Assembly (NCBI GenBank): GCA_930990665.1
Contig: CAKNQN010000007.1
Coordinates: 27,660-91,659 of the forward strand
Direction of reading: 5' to 3'
DNA length: 64,000 nt
Source: an uncultured Clostridia bacterium
GTDB lineage: Bacteria > Bacillota > Clostridia > Christensenellales > Borkfalkiaceae
The notes below the pieces were generated by a model. That model did not search any database. It was not told where the DNA came from and saw nothing but the letters and a program-made list of their open reading frames with translations. Position 1 is the stretch's first letter; the number at the start of each line of letters is the position of its first letter. Shown piece by piece: positions 21,305 to 30,685 of this stretch. The translations under genes and the position numbers were made by a program.

Positions 21305-21378
21305 ATATCATAAAATGGTATAAAACGCTTGACACATTCCTAAAAATGGAATAAAATAAACATACCATAAATTGGTAT
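21305..21378. promoter_or_regulatory. Three 17-bp operator-like inverted repeats overlapping a SigA promoter
   Basis: ATATCATAAAATGGTAT (21305), ATTCCTAAAAATGGAAT (21336), ATACCATAAATTGGTAT (21362); TTGACA 21329-34 and TAAAAT 21352-57. Confidence 0.7.
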
Positions 21379-21394
21379 AAAGAAGGAATTAAAT

Positions 21395-21799
21395 ATGATT
21401 GACAAAAGATCAGACAAAGAAGAATGGGAGAAGGACATCACGCTGTTTCTGATGTTGTGTTCGAAGAAGGATGCTTTGTTTTTATCCATACCCGAGTGTG
21501 AGCGGAAGGGGGAAGATTATGTAAGGCTGATGATGATCGCGCTGGTATTTGGGTTTCGGTGTGCATTCATGCGGATATTGGGGGAGGCGGAAAGGTGCCA
21601 TGCGGATATTATGGGTATCGTTGCGGAGACGGTGAGGGACTATGATCGCGTGAGCGGGTGGATAGAAGAGTTTGTCGAGGCGATACCGGATAAGGAAGTT
21701 CGGGAACTTGTGCAAAAAGAGTGGGAAAGAAAGCGCGCCGCCGTCGACGAAAAAAATTTTCATTTCAACCAACTGCTGAGGGAAAGGGAAAAACATTGA
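21395..21799 (+). CDS. Hypothetical protein (134 aa) divergently paired with the XRE regulator
   Basis: RBS plus promoter plus clean ORF and terminator; no recognisable family. Confidence 0.6.
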   Translation: MIDKRSDKEEWEKDITLFLMLCSKKDALFLSIPECERKGEDYVRLMMIALVFGFRCAFMRILGEAERCHADIMGIVAETVRDYDRVSGWIEEFVEAIPDKEVRELVQKEWERKRAAVDEKNFHFNQLLREREKH

Positions 21800-21814
21800 T
21801 CACCGTCAAAAGAA

Positions 21815-21855
21815 AAACCGCCCTTCCAACGGAAAGCGTTGGAAGGGCGGTTTAT
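21815..21855 (+). terminator. Intrinsic terminator
   Basis: AACCGCCCTTCCAACG-gaaag-CGTTGGAAGGGCGGTTT. Confidence 0.85.
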
Positions 21856-21971
21856 AAAGTGTATTTTCTTGCGCGGGAAATTGTATCAATTCTGTTTACG
21901 AAGATTTATGAAAAGCAGATAAGAGGGTGAATTGCGTTCCGGGCCTGCGAACATGAAAAAGGGGAAAAAGA

Positions 21972-22021
21972 GGGAGAAAACACTGCAGAGAACGCGGAGC
22001 GTCTCAGCGGTGTTTTCTCCC
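21972..22021. terminator. Long hairpin between convergent genes (probable terminator)
   Basis: GGGAGAAAACAC...GTGTTTTCTCCC 12-bp arms with a further paired interior. Confidence 0.6.
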
Positions 22022-22073
22022 TTAAAATCTCGGCGGCGTGCTTTCAGCGAACCGAAAGTGTGCCGAAAATCAA

Positions 22074-24041
22074 TCAAAATATCCCGCTTCCGCTCGGCAT
22101 GGGCTTTTCGGGGGAGAGAAGGCTCAGGTTGCCCTCTTCGTCCTCGGCGCACAGGATCATGCCCTCGCTGAGGATGCCGCGCAGTTTTGCGGGCTTTAAG
22201 TTGGTGATCATCACGACCTTTTTGCCGACCATCTCTTCGGGTTTATAAAACTTCGCGATGCCGCTCACCACTGTGCGCGTCTCGTTGCCGATCTTTACGG
22301 TGCTCTTTAAGAGTTTGTCGCTCTTTTCCACCTTTTCGCAGGCGATCACTTCCGCGATCTGCATCTTCACCTTGGCAAAATCGTCGATGGTGATCTCGGC
22401 GGGGTATTCCGGTTCGTGCGCGCTTTTTGCGGGTACGTCTTTGCTTTTTTGCGCCTTTTCTTCTTTTTGCGCGTGCAGCGCCTCGTATTTTTCTTCCACC
22501 TCTTTATAGCTCTGGCGCGCAAAGAGATGCGTTTCGGTGGGGGAGACCTTTGTGCCATTCGGCAGAAGCCCGAAAGTGCCGAGTTTGTCGTAGGGGCGCA
22601 TCTGCGTGCCGAACTGCGCGAAGACCTTTGCGGAGGTTTCGGGCATGAAGGGCTGCAAGAGGGATGCGGCGATCACGATGCTCTCCGAAAGATTGTACAG
22701 GACGGTGGCGAGGCGGTCTTTTTTTGCCTCGTCTTTGGCGAGCACCCAGGGCGCCGTCTCGTCGATGTACTTGTTGCAGCGGCGCAGGAAGGTGAAGATC
22801 TCGTCCAGCGCATCGGCGATGCGGTATTCGTCCATTTTGGCGGCCGTTTTTTTGTACAGGCCTTCGGCCATCGCGCGCAGTTCCGCGTCGACCGGCTCGG
22901 CCGCCCCCGCGTCGCGGATCTCGCCGCCGAAATATTTCAGCGTCATCGCCGCCGTGCGCGAAACGAGGTTGCCGTAGGTGTTGGCGAGGTCGGAGTTGAC
23001 GCGGTCGCACATCAGATCCCAGGTGATGTTCCCGTCGTTGTCGAAGGGCATGTCGCCGAGCACAAAATAGCGGACGGCGTCCACGCCGAACACGTGCACG
23101 AGCTCGTCGGCATAGATCACGTTGCCCTTGGATTTGCTCATCTTGCCGCCGTCCATCAGCAACCACGGATGCCCGAAGACGTGTTTGGGCAGGGGCAGAC
23201 CCAGCGCCATCAGGAAGATGGGCCAGTAAATGGTATGAAAGCGGATGATGTCCTTTCCGATCACATGCACGTCGGCGGGCCAGTATTTGCGGAAGAGCGC
23301 ATCCGAGTTGCCGTCCGCATCGTAGCCGAGGCCGGTGATATAGTTCGTCAGCGCGTCCAGCCACACGTAGACGACGTGTCTGGGGTCAAAATCGACGGGA
23401 ATGCCCCATTGGAAGGAGGTGCGCGAGACGCACAGATCCTGCAATCCGGGTTTGAGGAAGTTGTTCACCATCTCGTTCTTGCGGGAGAGGGGAGAGATAA
23501 ATTCGGGATGCTCTTCGTAATACTGCAAGAGCCTGTCCGCATATTTGCTCATGCGGAAAAAGTATGCTTCTTCCTTGGCAGGCTTGACTTCCCGTCCGCA
23601 GTCGGGACATTTTCCGTCTTTGAGCTGCGAAGGAGTCCAGAACGCCTCGCAGGGGGTGCAGTACAGCCCCTCATACGTGCCTTTGTAGATGTCGCCCTGT
23701 TCGTACAGCTTGCGGAAGATCCTCTGCACCTGCTTTTCGTGGTCGGCGTCCGTCGTGCGGATAAACTTGTCGTAGGAGACGTTCATCAGATCCCAGATCC
23801 CCTTGATCTGCGCCGCCACGCCGTCCACGAACTGCTTGGGCTGCAGCCCCGCCGCTTTGGCCTTCTCTTCGATCTTCTGGCCGTGCTCGTCCGTGCCCGT
23901 CTGAAAGCGCACGTCAAAGCCCTGGTTGCGCTTGAAACGCGCGATGGCGTCGCTGAGGATGATCTCATAGGTATTTCCGATGTGCGGCTTGCCCGAGGCA
24001 TAGGCGATCGCCGTCGTGATATAATAGGGTGTCTTGCTCAT
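22074..24041 (-). CDS. metG: Methionyl-tRNA synthetase with C-terminal tRNA-binding domain
   Basis: YYITTAIAYASGKPHIGNTYE, GHPWLLMDGGKMSKSKGN (KMSKS), C-terminal EMR/Trbp-like domain. Confidence 0.96.
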   Translation of the reverse strand: MSKTPYYITTAIAYASGKPHIGNTYEIILSDAIARFKRNQGFDVRFQTGTDEHGQKIEEKAKAAGLQPKQFVDGVAAQIKGIWDLMNVSYDKFIRTTDADHEKQVQRIFRKLYEQGDIYKGTYEGLYCTPCEAFWTPSQLKDGKCPDCGREVKPAKEEAYFFRMSKYADRLLQYYEEHPEFISPLSRKNEMVNNFLKPGLQDLCVSRTSFQWGIPVDFDPRHVVYVWLDALTNYITGLGYDADGNSDALFRKYWPADVHVIGKDIIRFHTIYWPIFLMALGLPLPKHVFGHPWLLMDGGKMSKSKGNVIYADELVHVFGVDAVRYFVLGDMPFDNDGNITWDLMCDRVNSDLANTYGNLVSRTAAMTLKYFGGEIRDAGAAEPVDAELRAMAEGLYKKTAAKMDEYRIADALDEIFTFLRRCNKYIDETAPWVLAKDEAKKDRLATVLYNLSESIVIAASLLQPFMPETSAKVFAQFGTQMRPYDKLGTFGLLPNGTKVSPTETHLFARQSYKEVEEKYEALHAQKEEKAQKSKDVPAKSAHEPEYPAEITIDDFAKVKMQIAEVIACEKVEKSDKLLKSTVKIGNETRTVVSGIAKFYKPEEMVGKKVVMITNLKPAKLRGILSEGMILCAEDEEGNLSLLSPEKPMPSGSGIF

Positions 24042-24218
24042 GGTAACCTCCGCTCCTGCACCTGACATTTTTCTATATAGAAAGCAGAACTTTCCATCAT
24101 TATAGCGCAAAACGCGCGGAAAGTAAAATTATTTTTGCGCATTTTTCCGCACAGTTGCAAAATCGCGGCATAACTTGTCCTGCGGCGGCATACAGTTAGG
24201 CAGGGGAGGTAGTTTGCC

Positions 24219-24776
24219 TTGAATGCCGTTTTTCTCGCCGTTTTTCTCGTTTCCGTCGCCCTCGTCATCGTGCGCGATCCGGCAGCATTTTTGCCGGCGC
24301 TGTTGTCCGGTTCGGGCAAAGCGGTCTCTGCGTGCCTGGCACTGGCCGCATCGTATGCGGTATGGATGGGCTTTCTGAAGATCGCCGAATCCGCCGGCAT
24401 CCTGCGCGGCATGGCGCGCGCCATGCGCCCGCTATCGAGCAGGCTCCTGCGCACCCGCAACGAAAAGGCGCTTGAACAGGTTGCCGTCAACCTTTCCGCC
24501 AATTTTTTCGGAATGGGCGGCGCGGCCACCCCCGCGGGCATCTCCGCCATGAACCTTCTCGGCGCCGACAAAGACAGCGAATTTTCCCGCGCGATGTTCT
24601 TTGCCGTCAACTGTTCGGGCGTACAGCTCTTTCCCGCCACGGCGCTGGCGCTGCGCGTCCAGGCGGGCGCGGAAAATCCGTACAGCATCCTCTTGCCTGC
24701 CTACCTTTCCGAACTGGCGGCGCTCCTTCTCGGGGTGGCGCTCGTCCTCTTATTCTACGGGAGAAAGCGCAGATGA
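24219..24776 (+). CDS. spmA: Spore maturation protein A
   Basis: NFFGMGGAATPAGISAMNLL, NCSGVQLFPATALALR; TTG start with GGGGAGGT RBS. Confidence 0.85.
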   Translation: MNAVFLAVFLVSVALVIVRDPAAFLPALLSGSGKAVSACLALAASYAVWMGFLKIAESAGILRGMARAMRPLSSRLLRTRNEKALEQVAVNLSANFFGMGGAATPAGISAMNLLGADKDSEFSRAMFFAVNCSGVQLFPATALALRVQAGAENPYSILLPAYLSELAALLLGVALVLLFYGRKRR

Positions 24777-25285
24777 TTTGGCCAAGTTACATCCTTCCCG
24801 TCCTCTTTGCCGCCGTCCTCCTCGTTGCGGCCTTCCGCCGTGTCAAAGCTTACGACTGCTTCGCCGAAGGCGTCAAGGGCGTTCTGCCCCTCCTTGCCTC
24901 CCTGTTCCCGTATATCGCGGGCATCACCGTGCTTGCCGAACTGTTCGAGGCGAGCGGCCTCTCGGCGGGACTGCGTTCGGCGCTCTCGCCCGCCTTCACG
25001 GCGCTGGGCGTGCCCGAGGAGATCGCGCCCCTGTTCCTCATCAAACCCTTTTCGGGCAGCGGGTCCCTCTCCCTCCTGGGCGACCTTCTCTCCCGCTACG
25101 GCGCCGATTCCTATATCGGCCGCTGCGCCAGCGTCGTGTACGCCTCCGGCGAAACGGTCTTTTACCTCTCCGCGCTCTATTTCGCCGGCCGCGGCGGCAA
25201 ACGCCCCGCGCTGCCCGTTTTCATCGCCTTTGTCGCAAACTTCCTTTCCGCCCTGCTCGGCTGCCTCTTCTGCCGTATTTTGTGA
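24773..25285 (+). CDS. spmB: Spore maturation protein B
   Basis: Overlaps spmA; LIKPFSGSGSLSLLGD...YGADSYIGRCASVVYASGETVFY. Confidence 0.88.
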   Translation: MIWPSYILPVLFAAVLLVAAFRRVKAYDCFAEGVKGVLPLLASLFPYIAGITVLAELFEASGLSAGLRSALSPAFTALGVPEEIAPLFLIKPFSGSGSLSLLGDLLSRYGADSYIGRCASVVYASGETVFYLSALYFAGRGGKRPALPVFIAFVANFLSALLGCLFCRIL

Positions 25286-25460
25286 TTTCTGTGAATTCAG
25301 TAAAAGTTTTCACTCTCCACATATAAATTATGGTAATAATTAACATTATTTACCAATATTCGATGTTTTTCGACTCTTTTCGCGAAAATATGATAAAAAA
25401 TAACATTTTTTGAAAAGAAAAAAAATTACAAAAAAATTCAAAAAAATTGTTTTTATTTGC

Positions 25461-25489
25461 TTTACAATTTTTTTCTGGCTTGCTATAAT
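25461..25489 (+). promoter_or_regulatory. SigA-type promoter (TTTACA-17-TATAAT)
   Basis: TTTACA 25461-66, spacer 17, TATAAT 25484-89. Confidence 0.7.
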
Positions 25490-25495
25490 ATGCGT

Positions 25496-25620
25496 GTAAT
25501 CAAACGAAAGGCGCAATGCTTCCGTTTGGTTACTGAAATTGCTCATCATTTTCCCCCTTATCATATATGGATCGGGCATGGAACCGCAAGGCTCCGTGCC
25601 CGATTCATTTTTTTATTTTT
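25496..25620 (+). ncRNA. Candidate orphan small RNA
   Basis: 5' hairpin TAATCAAACG...CGTTTGGTTA (25497-25532) and terminator ATCGGGCATGGA...TCCGTGCCCGAT + T-tract (25571-25620); no convincing ORF. Confidence 0.5.
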
Positions 25621-25675
25621 CGCGTTTGACAAACGTACAGGCCTATGGTACAATAGGCGGGAGAGGTAAAGCGTT

Positions 25676-26869
25676 ATGGATTTTTCCTGTGAAAAGAGGG
25701 AGAAGCTGAAAAACGGCGCAAGCATGATCTCCTTTTGTGCGCCGCACCTGCACACGGTCGCTTTTTCCGTCGTGCTTCCCTTTGTTCCCGAGTATACGCC
25801 GGGGGTGTACCATCTGGTGGAGCATCTGTTTTTCGAGCGGGCGGGGGAGCGGCGTGCCGACGAGATCAATGCCGAAATGACCTCGCGCGGTTCGGAGATC
25901 GACGGGTATACGTCGGTCAGCTATATGTGTTTTCACTTTGTTTGCCGGCAGGAAGTTTTCCGTCCGCAGCTGCGGCTCCTGCATTCCATGCTGACCCAGC
26001 GCGAATACACGGAGGAGGATTTGCAGAAGGTCCTGCCCGTCATCCGCAACGAGATCTTCGAGAGCGATTTTTATGACGGCCGTGCGGGCGACGTCCTGTA
26101 CGATCTGTGGTTTGATTCCCGCTATTCGGGGTCCGTGCTCGGCGATTCGGGCATATTGGAAAATGTTGCCGACGAAGAGATCGCCTCCGCGCGCGAAAGC
26201 CTGTTTACAAAGGATATGTGCCTGTTTGTCGCCGGCAATTTCCAGGAGGAGGACGTGCGCGAAATTTACGATACGTTCGGGGAAATTCCGCTCAAAGAGC
26301 GGGAGATTCCGCCGGCACGCAAGGAGAAGCGGATCACTCGTCCGCTCAACCGTGTGGGCAGGGGAAGGGAATTGCAGGTCCTCGTGACCTATCATGTCGA
26401 GCGGGCGGACTATGAACTGAAAATGGCGGCGCACTGGCTGCGCAGCGCCCTTTTCGACGGGCTGGATGCCGCCGCTTTCCGCTATTTTGACGGAAAGGGA
26501 TTTCAGTTTTATTCCATTGACGGGAATTACAATATCCGCGGCGACGAGCTCATCTTTTCCTATCTGGTGCACATCGAGAAGGGAGACAAAAAATATTTTC
26601 TGCCCCTTGTCGACGGGTTTGAGCGCGCGGCGGAAAGGACGAATTTCGTGTCCCTCGTGCGGCCCTACCTGTATGAAAATCTCGTATTTCTGTTCGACAA
26701 TCCCGAAAGGCTGTGCGCGCATTACGTGGACGCCTGGCAGGATATGTCTGCGCCCGTCACACTGCAGGAAGAGGCGGAATTTTGCGGCTCGTTCACGGAC
26801 GAACAGCTCGCCGCCAACTGGGTGCGCATCGCGCGCTCGCTGCGCCGTGTCTTTCTGATCGGCAGATAA
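25676..26869 (+). CDS. M16 (insulinase-like) zinc peptidase
   Basis: HLVEH (HxxEH) metal motif and M16 fold pattern; own promoter TTGACA-17-TACAAT. Confidence 0.8.
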   Translation: MDFSCEKREKLKNGASMISFCAPHLHTVAFSVVLPFVPEYTPGVYHLVEHLFFERAGERRADEINAEMTSRGSEIDGYTSVSYMCFHFVCRQEVFRPQLRLLHSMLTQREYTEEDLQKVLPVIRNEIFESDFYDGRAGDVLYDLWFDSRYSGSVLGDSGILENVADEEIASARESLFTKDMCLFVAGNFQEEDVREIYDTFGEIPLKEREIPPARKEKRITRPLNRVGRGRELQVLVTYHVERADYELKMAAHWLRSALFDGLDAAAFRYFDGKGFQFYSIDGNYNIRGDELIFSYLVHIEKGDKKYFLPLVDGFERAAERTNFVSLVRPYLYENLVFLFDNPERLCAHYVDAWQDMSAPVTLQEEAEFCGSFTDEQLAANWVRIARSLRRVFLIGR

Positions 26870-26885
26870 CATTTTTATAACAGCC

Positions 26886-26931
26886 AAGAAACAGCCGCCC
26901 GCAAGCGATCGCTTGCGGGCGGCTGTTTCTT
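26886..26931. terminator. 46-bp perfect palindrome between convergent genes (bidirectional terminator)
   Basis: AAGAAACAGCCGCCCGCAAGCGA|TCGCTTGCGGGCGGCTGTTTCTT, 23-bp arms, zero spacer. Confidence 0.8.
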
Positions 26932-26939
26932 GTCAGCGA

Positions 26940-28385
26940 TTAAGTATGATCATGGCTGGAAGGCGCATCGAACAGGCTTCCGGCGTTCTGCCGCCTTCTG
27001 AGGATGCGCGGGAAGACGATCGAAAACACGATGACGGCGAGGATCGCGCCGGCGATGTCTGCGGCGGGCTCCGCGTAAAATGCGGCCTGTACGCCCCAAA
27101 GCGCGGGGAACAGGAAGGTGCATCCGAGGTACACGACGATCTTGCGCGTCAGCGAAACGATGATCGCGTACTGCGGAAAGCCGAGACCCGTGAGCCCGTC
27201 GACAAAGGCGTAGGGAAGGGAAAGGGGGATCGCGCCGATCATGAACACGCGGATGCCCCATACGCTTTTTTCCGCGATCTCCGGCGTGGAGGTGAACAGC
27301 GATACGAAGGGCGCCGCGCACAGGAAGGAGAGGGCGGTCATCAGCGATGTGAAGGCGAGACAGAGGGAAAGGATATACTTTTCCGCTCTTTTGATGTGCC
27401 CGATGTTTTTGGCGCCGTAATTGTAGCTGAGAACGGGCTGCGAGCCGGTGCTGATGCCGAGCATGGGCAGCGTGACGAGCTGGAAAAAAGCCTGCACGAT
27501 GGTGGAAACGGTGATCTAGAAGTCGCCGTCTGCGCCGCCCCGCGCCTGCAGGACGGCATTGGTGGCGATGATGATCACGCTGTCCGTCGCCGCGATGAGA
27601 AAGGGAGCAAAGCCCAGTTTCATGATGCGGAGGAGGATCTTGCCGTCCGGGCGGGAGAACCCGAGGCGGATCGCGGCGCGTCTGCGGCAGAGGAACAGGA
27701 CGGCGAGCAGACAGGAAAAGAACTGCGAAAGCACGGTCGCGAGCGCCGCGCCCGCCGTGTCCATATGTAAGGCGAAGATAAAGAGGGGATCAAGCGCGAT
27801 GTTCGCCGCCGCGCCCGTGAGGGCCGCGAGCATCGCGACGCCCGAATAGCCCTGCGCGGTGATGTACTGGCTGAGGCCCATCGTGAGGATGGGAAAAACA
27901 GAGCCGGCCGCATAGATCAGAAGGTAGCGGCGGGCGTACCCGTAGGTGGTCCCGCTTGCGCCGAAGGTCATGAGTATGGGTCGTTCAAAGAGCAGGACGA
28001 TCGCCGTCACAAAGAGCGCCACCGCTACGAGTGCATAGAGTGCGTTGGATAGAATGCTCTTTGCCTGGTCTTCCCGTTTTTCGCCCATGGCCATCGCAAA
28101 CAGGGGAGCGCCGCCGATTCCGACCAGGAAAGAGAAAGAGGAAATGAGCGTGGCGATGGGGGCGCACACGCCCACCGCCGCGAGCGCATCGTCCCCGATC
28201 GCGGGGATGTTTCCCACGAACAGCCGGTCGACGACAGAATACAGTACGTTGATGAACTGCGCTGCCATGGCGGGTAAAACCAGTCGGAGCACCGAACGGA
28301 ATATTTTGTTGCTGCCCAGGTCAGGAGCTCGCATCTTTGCACTCTCCGAAAAGACGAAATCCCGGCGGATACCCCGCCGGCGCAA
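26940..28385 (-). pseudogene. MATE-family efflux transporter interrupted by one in-frame TAG
   Basis: ORFs 27516..28385 and 26940..27497 are in the same frame and together give a full MATE protein; TAG at 27516-27518 within GDF*ITVSTIVQAFFQL. Confidence 0.8.
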
Positions 28386-28531
28386 GGTATTATAGCACGG
28401 GTCGGCGGAAAGTCAAAGCGGTTTCGGCCTGCGCCCGAAAAATTTTTCGCGGCTGCGGTTTTGTTGTAAAAAAAGCGGGTTCGTGCTATAATAGGAAAGA
28501 AAACTGAGCGGACAGAGCTCCGCTGCGGGAG

Positions 28532-29020
28532 ATGGGTATGGACAAGACCAATGCCATGCGTCTTCTGGACGCAAAGAAGATCAAATACGAGAGTTACACC
28601 TATTCCCCGACCATCACGGACGGGGAAGAAGTGGCGAAGATGCTGGGCGAAGATGCGCGTGCCGTATTCAAAACGCTTGTCACGGTTTCGGACAAGAATG
28701 AACATTTTGTGTTCTGTGTGCCCGTCTGCTCCTCGCTCGATCTGAAAAAGGCGGCCAAGGCGGCGGGCGCCAAGTCGGTGGCGATGATCCGCCAACGCGA
28801 CCTGGAGCCGCTCACCGGTTACATTCACGGCGGATGTTCGCCTGTCGGCATGAAAAAGCGTTTCCGCACCTTCCTTGACGAGAGCGCGCGGGAGCACGAT
28901 GCTATCTACGTCAGTGCGGGCAAGGTCGGCATGCAGATGAAAGTTTCTCCCGCAGATCTCGCTTCGTATGTGAACGGGGTATTTTGTCCCCTTGCCTCGG
29001 AGGCGGAAGATGCGCGATGA
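28532..29020 (+). CDS. ybaK: YbaK/EbsC-type Cys-tRNA(Pro)/aminoacyl-tRNA deacylase
   Basis: FKTLVTVSDKNEHFVFCVPV, GYIHGGCSPVGMKKRF. Confidence 0.9.
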   Translation: MGMDKTNAMRLLDAKKIKYESYTYSPTITDGEEVAKMLGEDARAVFKTLVTVSDKNEHFVFCVPVCSSLDLKKAAKAAGAKSVAMIRQRDLEPLTGYIHGGCSPVGMKKRFRTFLDESAREHDAIYVSAGKVGMQMKVSPADLASYVNGVFCPLASEAEDAR

Positions 29021-30326
29021 GGGTTTGAAAGGGGGCGCGCGCCGCTTCGGAATGCATGTGGGCGAAGTGGCGGCGTATGCGCTGGCGGGCACGGCGGCGG
29101 GCCTGTTTATCGGCGCGGCCGTGGGGATCTTCGGGCTCGGCGTGGAGTATTTTTCCGGGCTGGGCGCGTCGCATTTCTCCCTCTATGTCTGGTTTTTGCC
29201 GCTGGCGGGACTTTTCAGCGTCTTTATGCTCCGCCGCTTCGGCGGAAAAGGCGGGATCGGCATGGGAGCCGCCTTCCGCGCCAGCCGCGGCGAAGAAAAG
29301 GGATTTCCGCTCCGCAACGCCCTCTTTCAGTATGCGGGCACCTGGTCGGCGCACCTGTTCTGCGCGAGCGTGGGCCGGGAGGGGGCGGCGATCCAGATCG
29401 GCGCCGCCATCGGCGGAGAACTGGGCAGGACACTGCGCCTTCGCGGGGCGGATAAGATCCTGATCGTGGCGGGCATGGCGGCGGGCTTTTCGGCGCTGTT
29501 CGGCACGCCCGTCTGCGCCCTGTTTTTTGCTTTGGAAGTCACCGTGGTCGGCGGCGTGCGCATGCGCGCGCTGACGGCGTCCGCCTTCGCTTCCTTTTCG
29601 GCGTACTTTCTTTCCCGCCTCTGCGGCGGGGAGGAGTCCCTTTCCCTCGCGGTCGAAGTGCCCGCTTTCACGGCCGCTTCGCTGCCAGCCCTCGTCGCGG
29701 TGGGCGCAGCCTGCGGGATCGCCGGCCTTCTCTTCTGCGTACTGCGAAAGGCCGCGAGCCGGTTTTTCCGTTTTTCCGTGAAAAACGCCTATCTCCGCGT
29801 CGCTGCGGCGGGCGTGTTGCTTTCCTGTCTCTTGTTTCTGACCCGAGGCAGATATGCGGGGCTCGGCACCAACCTGGTCGGCATCGCCCTCTCGGGCGGA
29901 AAGGTGTACGCCTTCGACTGGATCGTCAAGATCCTCTTTACGGCCGTGACCCTTTCCGTCGGCTTTTTGGGCGGAGAGGTCACCACCTTCTTTGCGGCGG
30001 GCGCCTGCCTGGGCGCCGCGCTCGGCGCGCCGCTCGGCATGGATCCCGCCTTCGCTGCCTGCCTGGGATATGCCGCCGTCTTCGGCGCCGCCACGAATAC
30101 CCTGCTCGCGCCCATTCTCCTGTGCGCGGAGGTGTTCGGAGTCTCTCTCCTGCCGCAGGCGGCCGTCGTCTGCGTGATGGCCTATCTGTTCAATTTCGGA
30201 CATTCCGTCTACAACCAGCGCATCCGCGAGGACATCGTCCTGCATTTTGTGCGCAGCATCGGCATGCGCCGCGAGGAGCTCCCCCTGCAGGGCAAGCTGT
30301 ACGGAAGAAATCCTTTGCTTCCCTGA
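29010..30326 (+). CDS. ClC-family voltage-gated chloride channel/antiporter
   Basis: VGREGAAIQIGAAIGGELGR, GMAAGFSALFGTPVCALFFALEV. Confidence 0.88.
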   Translation: MRDEGLKGGARRFGMHVGEVAAYALAGTAAGLFIGAAVGIFGLGVEYFSGLGASHFSLYVWFLPLAGLFSVFMLRRFGGKGGIGMGAAFRASRGEEKGFPLRNALFQYAGTWSAHLFCASVGREGAAIQIGAAIGGELGRTLRLRGADKILIVAGMAAGFSALFGTPVCALFFALEVTVVGGVRMRALTASAFASFSAYFLSRLCGGEESLSLAVEVPAFTAASLPALVAVGAACGIAGLLFCVLRKAASRFFRFSVKNAYLRVAAAGVLLSCLLFLTRGRYAGLGTNLVGIALSGGKVYAFDWIVKILFTAVTLSVGFLGGEVTTFFAAGACLGAALGAPLGMDPAFAACLGYAAVFGAATNTLLAPILLCAEVFGVSLLPQAAVVCVMAYLFNFGHSVYNQRIREDIVLHFVRSIGMRREELPLQGKLYGRNPLLP

Positions 30327-30411
30327 AATCACGTGTCCGTAAGAAAGGGCCGCCTTTTCCTTTTCGCGGCGACAAAATGACATGGCGGAAGTCTCTTTTG
30401 CGATGTTAGAG

Positions 30412-30590
30412 TATGTCCGCGTGCAGCCGACAGGTGTCCGCGTGCGCCATATACGGGCCTGTGGTGGGCCGACAGATGTCCGCGGGCGGCCGACACATAC
30501 CCTCGAGCGGTAAATATATGCCCCGCGTGCGTTGACACACGCCACGCCTCGTGTGTGGACGATACACGCGCCCCGCGTGCGGCTGAAACA
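30412..30590. repeat. Degenerate interspersed repeats around TGTCCGCGTGCRGCCGACA
   Basis: About five diverged copies of TGTCCGCG[T/G]GC..., e.g. at 30415, 30435 and 30478. Confidence 0.5.
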
Positions 30591-30685
30591 GGTTTTTGAC
30601 GCGGAGGCAGGAGAAGAAAAGGGCAATCGGTTGTTTTTCGGGCGTTTTGATTGCATTTGCCGCCGTTTTCGTGTATAATTCTGGT

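Noticed and set aside
27516-27518. TAG in the MATE gene considered as recoded (pyrrolysine or alternative code)
   Set aside because: Several neighbouring genes use TAG as a normal terminal stop and no Pyl machinery is visible in the window.
28911-30656. 581-aa minus-strand ORF antisense to the ClC gene
   Set aside because: Shadow ORF with low-complexity Ala/Gly/Arg/His composition.
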